Below, in pieces: positions 57,411 through 64,000 of a DNA stretch of 64,000 nt (the first letter of the stretch is position 1; every line of letters starts with the position of its first letter). The DNA is taken from NCBI GenBank assembly GCA_030142905.1, contig JASJOG010000098.1:56001-120000 (forward strand), written 5' to 3'. A program made the translations under genes and the position numbers. Source of the stretch: Heliopora coerulea. Lineage: Eukaryota; Cnidaria; Anthozoa; Scleralcyonacea; Helioporidae. The notes under the pieces are model-generated. The model searched no databases. It saw only the letters and a list, made by a program, of their open reading frames with translations, and was not told the origin of the DNA.

Positions 57411-57466
57411 CCCTCGCCCGCTCGGGCCTTCAGCCCGAGCACCGCAGTTCGCGCGGTGGACGAGGG
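57411..57466 (+). repeat. GC-rich three-way-junction motif
   Basis: Outer stem CCCTCGCCC (57411-57419) with GGACGAGGG (57458-57466), one mismatch; hairpin 1 GCTCGGGC-CTTCA-GCCCGAGC (57420-57440), perfect 8 bp; hairpin 2 ACCGC-AGTTCGC-GCGGT (57441-57457), perfect 5 bp. All 56 bases are used, with no unpaired junction bases. A diverged copy sits at 16794-16849. It could be a foldback MITE or a structured RNA; no promoter was identified. Confidence 0.65.
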
Positions 57467-57548
57467 GATTAACCGTGACAATAATGACTCGTCTTGGTTT
57501 TCTCTCTCATGATATATCAGGTTAACCTAGTACAGTGATACTGGGAAA

Positions 57549-57932
57549 CAAATTAACTCTTTAGTGGCCAATTATTTTTCAGGTCTATTTGGTCAATCCA
57601 TTTAAATGTGACTCTGCGTAATACCTTCATTGAAGACCAACAGAAGTGTCTCACATGAAAGGATGTTGGACTATTCTGCCAGTAAATAGCAAAAAGTAAC
57701 TCGACCATAATCTTGGAGTCCGAGTACGGGTGGACCTTTGTTGGTGGGACTCTGCTGAGACTCTATTCCCCTTGGGGGTATAGGGGGAAGAACTGATATG
57801 GGTGCTCTTTTTCCTCGCTTGTCTGGTCATTTTTTTAACAATATTATAACTAAAAAAATTTAAAATTGTACTTGGTCGTTTGATTTGTCGATTTGTTACG
57901 GATGAAAACCAAAAGAACTAACATGGAATCAT
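57549..57932. mobile_element. Dispersed repeat, copy of 22745-23125
   Basis: Shares GACTCTGCGTAATACCTTCA, GGGACTCTGCTGAGACTCT and TCTGGTCATTTTTTTAACAA with the other copy. The left end is TTAACTCTTT near 57549. Confidence 0.5.
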
Positions 57933-58012
57933 ATACTGCCCAACTGGCTGACCAAGACTTAAATAATTAAACTACTGTTGGCGATAATGGAAAAAATTAC
58001 GAATTTTAACAT

Positions 58013-58200
58013 AAAGTAAATGGTTTGAACCTGGGAGAATCGTGACATGTTTGAGGAAGTTGATCGTCCAGGTTAGTGTAGTCTTGAGAAAGACTGTTGG
58101 TTGAAGTGATTGACGTTTCGACAGCCTTAGCGGCGGAGTTCTTCCTTTAGCTTGACAACTAAAATCGTCTGGCGTTAGCCAGAGTAAAAATAGTAGAGTA
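58013..58200. mobile_element. Single arm of the 34260 palindrome plus TTAA-family core
   Basis: 58013-58137 is the reverse complement of 34390-34515, including GACGTTTCGACAGCC (GAAAC side of the ribozyme-like core); it stops before the CUGANGA part. CTGGCGTTAGCCAG follows at 58169-58182. Confidence 0.65.
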
Positions 58201-59472
58201 CGTCCTCAAGTTAACGAGTGTTAACATAATAGTATACGACACATTGTGACTGCAATATCCAAATCTTTGAGTCAGCAAAGGTTTACCTTTGTCGATTCCC
58301 GATACTTTATCATCGGTGTACATTTTCCCATCTTTTCCATTAAAACAACTCCATCGACTCAGCCTTCTCTCGAAACGTCAGTGTCTCCCCTCTTAAATTT
58401 TGTTAGTTTCCTTATCCTTTTGTGTTTTCAGTAGCGTAGGCAGAGGAGAGGCAGGGGGCATATGCCTCCCACTTTTTGCCCAGACCAGGTCTGTCGGTAC
58501 ATCCATGACATTTGTTCTTACAGTAAGCTTGTCCGTCGCGTATTTAGTTTGAGTTCGTAATACTAGAATGAAAAGACATTAAATATGTTCAGGCTTTTAA
58601 ATTTAATAGCCGATTCCCTTTATTACGTCAGCTGAATACAACTACCAGAACACTTTGTGGATTTTTCATATTCATGCAAACATTGAATTCCCAAAGCGAA
58701 TGGAAAGACAATTGCTTCGATTAACATTACAAATAAGATTTCGAAAGACATTCTGGGAGTTGTATTCAACAAATCCTGTATCTACCAACGAAAATATGGT
58801 TCTTGGATACAGATCCGGTCTGTCCTCAGAAAAAAATGGCGTTGGCGGGGAAGGCTGCACTAAATGGAGATTTATTGTTATGTGTCATACTTTACGTGAT
58901 GTGGTGAATATCTTCGTTTAATAAATTATTATTCAAAAATAATATCAGTAAGAGTTGTCAAAGTACAAATTGTTCATCCTTTTATCGAACTCATTGACTG
59001 TTTTAATTTTACCCACATGGAAATGCTCTGGTTGTTTTTTCTTTGATTACAAATGTCGGTGTATTTCGAATTTCTTGTCGGTATATTCGTCTCAAATTTG
59101 CCCCCTTCCCACCCAACCCAATACCCCAAGTCCCCCATATACACACAATATCAAACTCCTTGCTACGCGACTGCGCCTTTTCAAACGTGTTTGAATAAGA
59201 AACAGTTATTTGTATTGTGGAGAGAGAGCGGAGGAGGTCATCACCTATTTGCAGCATAGAGGGGGCGAAAGGGTGCTGTTTCCGACGCGCCAGGTCGAAA
59301 ACGTCGCGTAGGAAAATGCCAGGAAACTGTCATCAATTTTGACATACTCTCCAGCTGAAAGATATAGAAATTAACACATAAAAATCTGAGGACGACACCT
59401 GATGATATTGATGACTTGCAAAGATTTACCGAGCAGATTACGACTTGGTGGGAAAAGACGTTCTTGAAAAGA
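58201..59472. other. 5' region of opsin-5
   Basis: No separate gene supported. ATGCCAGGAAACTGTCATCA near 59317, about 155 bp before the ATG, weakly resembles the GCCAGG block of the other opsins. Confidence 0.35.
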
Positions 59473-60441
59473 ATGCAGCCTAGTTTGCCTCCTGTTTCAG
59501 ACAACGCTGCTTTGCTTCTTGCTTCTGCATTCGCAATCCTCATGTTGTTCGGAAGCGTCTTTAATGCGCTTGTTGTGACAACCTACATAAAATTTCGTAA
59601 GATGATGTTCACTCAACCGAAGGATTTCCTCATCATGAGTTTAGCAGTAGGTGACTTCATCATCTCATCGTTGGTCTGTCCTTTCGGATTCTCCGCGGCC
59701 CTTTCTAAGAAATGGACAACTGGATTAGGAGGATGCGTATGGTACGGTTTCCTGTCAACTTGGGTCGGTCTTGCATCGATTCTTCAGCTGACTGCCATTT
59801 CTATCGAACGCTACAAAACATTGTGTTCTCCCACACCAAACATAACCTCTCAAAAACTAATCCTCCAAGTAGTTATCGCTTCGTGGGTATTCGCCCTCAT
59901 CGCCAGTTGCTTTCCTCTGATGGGCTGGTCGAAATATACCTTAGAAGACTACGGTCTACATTGTTCAATCCTTTGGAGCTCCAGAGACATTAGCAATATT
60001 TCGTATTGTTTGTTTCTTCTGTTATTTTTCTTCCTGATTCCAATTGTAGCAATTGCTTTTGCTTACACCAAAATTGTTTTTGCGGTGAAACGAGTTTACG
60101 TTAACGCTGAGGCGACCTGGGGTGCGAGTGCCAAAGTAACCCTCGAAAGCTACCGAGCTCAGGTGAAGGTTTCCAAGCAACTTTTCTTGATAACCTTTTG
60201 TTTCCTCTTCGCTTGGACGCCGTATGCTGTCTCATCCTTGCTCAAAGTTTTTGGTGGCCACCAGTTCCAAGCTGGAAATCATGAAATTCCATCCATATGT
60301 GCAAAGATGTCAAACATTTATAACCCAGTCATTTATTTTTTCACTTACAAACGGCTGCGTCATAAATTGTTTCAAATGCTGCGAGAAGTTCCAAATAGGT
60401 TTTTTAAGAATAATCAGGTGACATCAGCAAACATAATGTAA
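59473..60441 (+). CDS. Opsin (opsin-5)
   Basis: Intronless opsin of 322 residues from the ATG at 59473. The frame is open further upstream only to a TTG at 59416 and a TAG at 59365, with no earlier ATG. Cys88-Cys164, Tyr91 (bovine 113), ERY at 112-114, Glu158 (bovine 181, in LEDYGLHC), AWTPYA, Lys278 in CAKMS (retinal lysine), NPVIY at 284-288, then YKR. A NIS glycosylation site is in ECL2. The most divergent of the five (for example CSPTPNITSQKL in ICL2). Its TAA stop overlaps the first bases of a MITE. Confidence 0.93.
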   Translation: MQPSLPPVSDNAALLLASAFAILMLFGSVFNALVVTTYIKFRKMMFTQPKDFLIMSLAVGDFIISSLVCPFGFSAALSKKWTTGLGGCVWYGFLSTWVGLASILQLTAISIERYKTLCSPTPNITSQKLILQVVIASWVFALIASCFPLMGWSKYTLEDYGLHCSILWSSRDISNISYCLFLLLFFFLIPIVAIAFAYTKIVFAVKRVYVNAEATWGASAKVTLESYRAQVKVSKQLFLITFCFLFAWTPYAVSSLLKVFGGHQFQAGNHEIPSICAKMSNIYNPVIYFFTYKRLRHKLFQMLREVPNRFFKNNQVTSANIM

Positions 60442-60635
60442 ACCCCGTTTACAGTGTGAACCTTTTTGGGCACGGCAGGGCTAAAATTTTGTCACGGCTA
60501 CTGCTATTTTTAGGCACGACATAAGTGATTTTCACTGTGTGAACTGTGCGGATTTCTTAAAATTTGGCACCCGTCCAGAGTATTTCTGTTGATTTGCCGT
60601 GGCGTGCCCAAAATGTTACAGTGTAAACTGGGTTT
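60440..60635. mobile_element. MITE overlapping the opsin-5 stop codon
   Basis: 196 bp with about 40-bp imperfect TIRs: AAACCCCGTTTACAGTGTGA at the left, AAACTGGGTTT at the right end, both with TTTTGGGCACG inside. It supplies most of the immediate 3' sequence of opsin-5. No clear TSD. Confidence 0.65.
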
Positions 60636-60636
60636 C

Positions 60637-60985
60637 CGTCCGCCGCTCTACCTGCTGAGCTTTCGAGTCCACAGGGATTGGAGGCGAGTTTTATCCAATT
60701 TAAGTGCACGAGATATTCTCGCGACAACTTAACGCTATCCATGAGAAGATATGGAGTGTTTCAACTCTATTTCGCGAGAATATCTCATGCACTTAAATTG
60801 GATAAAACTAGCCTCCAATCCCTGTGGACTTGATAGGCCAACAGGTAGAGCGGCGGACCGGTATCCCAAAGGTGCGAGTTCAAAGCTCGCTCGAGTCAAT
60901 ATTTTTCAGTTGATTTCGGTAGTGTCAGATTATCATGAAAAGTTTCTGTTCATCTATATCTCTGAGGGTGATTCTGAAATAAACT
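60637..60985 (+). mobile_element. tRNA-SINE with an inverted head copy
   Basis: Arms 60637-60724 and 60772-60861 are reverse complements; both contain the tRNA-like GTGGACT...CAGGTAGAGCGGCGGACC. The right arm continues through a B-box-like GAGTTCAAAGCTC (60876-60888) and body to the tail CTCTGAGGGTGATTCTGAAA (60961). The tail also occurs at 6443 and 45429. Confidence 0.6.
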
Positions 60986-62269
60986 GGGTTTCACTAGCTA
61001 GAATGAACATGTTGACCATTGAGACAGTAAATAAGTGAGCAAAAACCAACCAGAGTCTATCTAGCCATCCTCTTTCCGAAGTCGCCAAGTAAATAAATAT
61101 AATTTAAAAGTTTAACAATTACTGCGCCAACACATTGCTAATTTTACAGATAAAACATCATTTTTTGTTCTCGAAGCTGTTTGATACAAGGAATTACCCT
61201 GAATGACTTTTACATCACTGGACTACGCGATATTGTGAAAGCAAATATATTTTTGACAGATAAATTTTAAACACTATTCTTAACAACTTGATCTTCAGTA
61301 AACTGTTTTAGTGCGACGGTAGTCGAGTACGTCTCCGTATAATGTAAAGAAACTTCAAATGGTAATATGCTTTGTCGCTTTAATATTAATTACGCTTGGA
61401 TTGCATGAATTAAATTAACTTTTTGTTAAATATATGTTATGTTTTTGAGAGCTTACAGGGGTGGAACAAGAATCTTGAGGAAGGTTTGGCGCAATTTTTT
61501 TTTATTAATTCATGACACCATGCGGCATTTTAGAGCAAGAATTTTATGCTACGGTCGTTTCCGGTGTTTTCTTATTGAATCTAAATTTCTTCTACTCACC
61601 CTTTCTTTACTTTGCTATTTGTTTCGATTCTCTTTGAAAATAATCGTCAATCTTCTTAGTGGTTGACATGTTTACACTTTTGTGTTTTGTAATTGAGCAA
61701 AAAATCACATGACAACTAATCAATAAGAGGGAGGCGCGTCTGAGATGCCCAAGCCTAAACACGCACTTGGCTTAGTCACAAGTTTTAGGTGTTCAATCGA
61801 CTTACAACTTCAGGTTTAATGCTTAACTAAAATTTTAAAAGACGACTATTCGGGCCCAATCATCAAATTAAGAACAAAACCAACTTATTACCTAACGCAG
61901 AACTGCTTTGGAACATGGACTGTTCATTTACCCTGCTGTTCATTTATGGTATAATGTACACAGTGAGGCAAGATTTTCAATAGACATTGAAATATCGACA
62001 TTGAAAACGAAATTAAATGTTATCTTATTGAAAAGTTTATGAATAGTCTGTGTATTTATAAAATTTAGATATTTGCAAAAAGGTATTAACTTTTTAACTT
62101 TAGTTTACATATAGATACCATTGCCTTATTTTGAATTAGGTGCTCGAAAACTATTTTTGAAACATCTTCATAATATAAAAAAGAAATGAAATAGGGCATC
62201 AATGCATCGTTTTTCCTTTATAGGGAACCAGCAAAGACTTCTTTTGCATTTGTTTGACATTGGTCACCA
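60986..62269. other. Gene-free stretch
   Basis: No gene; the 75-codon frame at 61439 is not recognisable. Confidence 0.35.
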
Positions 62270-62277
62270 TGAATTAC

Positions 62278-62522
62278 CAGGGCCGCCGAGAGGGGGGCAG
62301 GGGGGGAACTTACTCCGGGCTCCCTACCTGATAGGGGGCCCCTAAAATGTTTGAACTTTACGTTTTTGACGTCACGAAGATTAAAGACAGTGACATAACA
62401 GATGGCAGTTTGGTTAAAGTAAAAAATTTACCCATAAACACGATCTTATTATATATATGACGTCATCAAGGGCCCCAAATCGATATTATGCCCCGGCCTC
62501 ACAAAACCTCTCGGCGGCCCTG
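62278..62522. mobile_element. hAT-type MITE
   Basis: 245 bp with TIRs CAGGGCCGCCGAGAGG and CCTCTCGGCGGCCCTG, flanked by the 8-bp duplication TGAATTAC (62270-62277 and 62523-62530). An 8-bp TSD and CAGGG ends fit the hAT superfamily. No transposase. Confidence 0.85.
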
Positions 62523-62878
62523 TGAATTACAGCCAAAATTACTGACAATGTTGTGTAAAAAATTGCCCGATGAAACACCACTTTAGATTCCGACATAAAT
62601 TGTAGCGAAATAACCTTATCGTCATCACATTTTTTTAACGTAGACTGTTAAAACTATAGGAATAAATTTGAAATTCTGATAAGAGCGATAAAAAACGTTA
62701 CTTCATCCTTACCTTAAAAGTTTTCGAAATACATTTGCAGTAATTTCAAACTCCATAATTTTTTTCGCTGTTTTTGCCGCCTTTTTCGAAAGCAGCAGGC
62801 AGTTCTTGTGCTGCTCATGCGTATAGCATTTGGCTAGTACCCAATCTCTCAGCAGACCTGCTAATCTTAGATTTCAAG

Positions 62879-62956
62879 ATGGCCGCTCACGAAGTTACTC
62901 CTGACGCTTTGCCTTATTACGACCAAGGCTATGAGGAACCAGAAGTCCGTGAAATG
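62879..62956 (+). CDS. BCAS2: Pre-mRNA-splicing factor SPF27 (BCAS2), exon 1
   Basis: SPF27 is a core subunit of the nuclear Prp19 complex of the spliceosome. The 26 codons from the ATG at 62879 include DALPYYDQGYEEPEVRE, which matches the conserved N-terminus of animal SPF27 (DALPYFDQGYEAPGVRE in vertebrates). A splice donor GTATGG follows at 62957. The in-frame reading upstream of 62879 is probably 5' UTR, and the next exon is not in the window. Confidence 0.82.
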
Positions 62957-64000
62957 GTATGGAAGCATTTTTCTTGTTAATTTTAGTTGTGCACAGTTTT
63001 AAGGGACAGGTTTTAGCTGAAACTTAAGTTACTTTTTGTGATATAATTACGGAGTCCAAACATTTTTAAAGACAACAAAAGCAGTAATGTGGCTACCAGT
63101 GTTCAACTCTCTAACTTCTCTTGCATTCACAATAATTTCAAGTTCAAGAAGTGTATTCTGTTGGACTATTGGTCACAAATGGAGGGAAAAGTTATTTCAT
63201 ATTTCTCATATCGAGTAACCTATGTAGAACAACTTCAATATAGAAATAATAGTCATTGAATGTACCTTTAAATGCAAAGAAGCTGCAATTGGCGTTTCTA
63301 TGTTTCTTTAACAATATTAAAAAATGGCTTTCACCAATACAGAGTGCATGTTTTCTTAATGTTTTCGATTATTTTAAGTATTGTCTTCCCAGGTTACAGT
63401 GGGAAAGAATGATTCTTAAAAGGTGATTTTTTTAATGGCTTACATATTTTGGAAAAAATTCTATGGCTTAGTTAAGAAAAAGCTTCTTGTTTGCTCTGTA
63501 TTTATTGTTAGCTTAGTTCTCATACAATCTTATCAATATTTCAGCTCATCCACATGATACAACTGTCATGTACAATTCATCAAGCTGGCACATCCAATAA
63601 ACTCTTAAAAGTACAATTCCTGCTTATCAATGACATGTCAATATTGCATTATACCTGTGGAATCACTTACATGAATGTCAAGACAAACAAGTGAATGTAA
63701 CAATCAGACCTGGGGATCAGGCCTAAAGCATATTTTGTGGTTCTTAATAAAAGCTTATGAATAAAAAGAAAACCACTTCTAGTCAACAAGTTGAAAAGTA
63801 CAAAATAAAGCATACTCCAAATAATATTGATGTCTTGAAACTCAAAATTTGTGTTAATGAGAAGATGAGACTTGATTTGTGGGGTTGTAATATTTCAATG
63901 TCATCATCAGACATGAGTCATCATGATGACCTTAAAGTTGAAAAATTACAATCTCATGATAGCCTCATCTTGTCATTAACTCAAATCTTTAAGTTTCAAG
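62957..64000 (+). other. Intron 1 of BCAS2 (start)
   Basis: From the donor GT at 62957 to the window edge I see no sequence encoding the next SPF27 segment (EEETRRY type), so the intron is at least 1044 bp. AT-rich, no repeat identified. Confidence 0.6.

Noticed and set aside
59416..59472. Nineteen extra N-terminal codons of opsin-5 from a TTG
   Set aside because: No ATG in this stretch and an in-frame TAG at 59365; the first ATG is 59473.
62774..62878. Upstream 35 codons in frame with BCAS2 exon 1
   Set aside because: Conserved SPF27 N-terminus begins at the ATG at 62879; the upstream reading has no conserved content and opens at a non-ATG codon.

Overview
The window looks like nuclear DNA of an anthozoan cnidarian, most likely a stony coral or sea anemone. 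It is AT-rich, eukaryotic and gene-poor, with intronless opsin genes, tRNA-derived SINEs, abundant Penelope-like elements (PLEs), CR1-type LINEs, a Ty3/Gypsy element and many foldback MITEs. The species is not provable from the sequence.

The host genes are five single-exon opsins and the first coding exon of one housekeeping gene. The opsins lie at 1-788 (minus, cut by the window edge), 13156-14109, 23601-24659, 37010-37984 and 59473-60441 (all plus), roughly 10-22 kb apart. The four with a visible TM7 carry the retinal Schiff-base lysine, NPxxY, the TM3-ECL2 disulfide and a Glu at the bovine-181 position; all five have Tyr at position 113. They are close paralogues and vary at the E/DRY motif: three ERY, one ERC, one ECY. 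Three share a conserved block about 135-150 bp upstream of the ATG. At 62879-62956 is exon 1 of BCAS2/SPF27, a spliceosome (Prp19 complex) component, with intron 1 running off the right edge. For three opsins the usable ATG lies downstream of the longest frame opened by a near-cognate codon (13156, 37010, 59473).

The rest is largely mobile DNA. 6.1-10.6 kb: palindromic repeats and inverted, broken PLE copies. 19.2-23.1 kb: MITEs, a SINE, a PLE end and a LINE remnant. 27.2-35.4 kb: three CR1-like LINE copies, one split by a mariner-type MITE and one by a ribozyme-like palindrome. 35.4-36.4 kb: another PLE. 46.2-48.2 kb: stacked MITEs and a PLE with a 14-bp target duplication. 51.8-56.9 kb: a full-length but decayed Gypsy element with two LTRs, a 5-bp target duplication and the unusual order PR-IN-RT-RNaseH (Gmr1-like), sitting inside an unrecognised minus-strand reading frame. 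62.3 kb: a hAT-type MITE with an 8-bp duplication.

Cross-cutting signals: CUGANGA-stem-GAAAC modules resembling hammerhead ribozyme cores recur in PLE-linked elements; a compact three-way-junction motif occurs at 57411-57466 with a diverged copy at 16794-16849; a TTAA-flanked MITE family shares a CTGGCGTTAGCCAG core.
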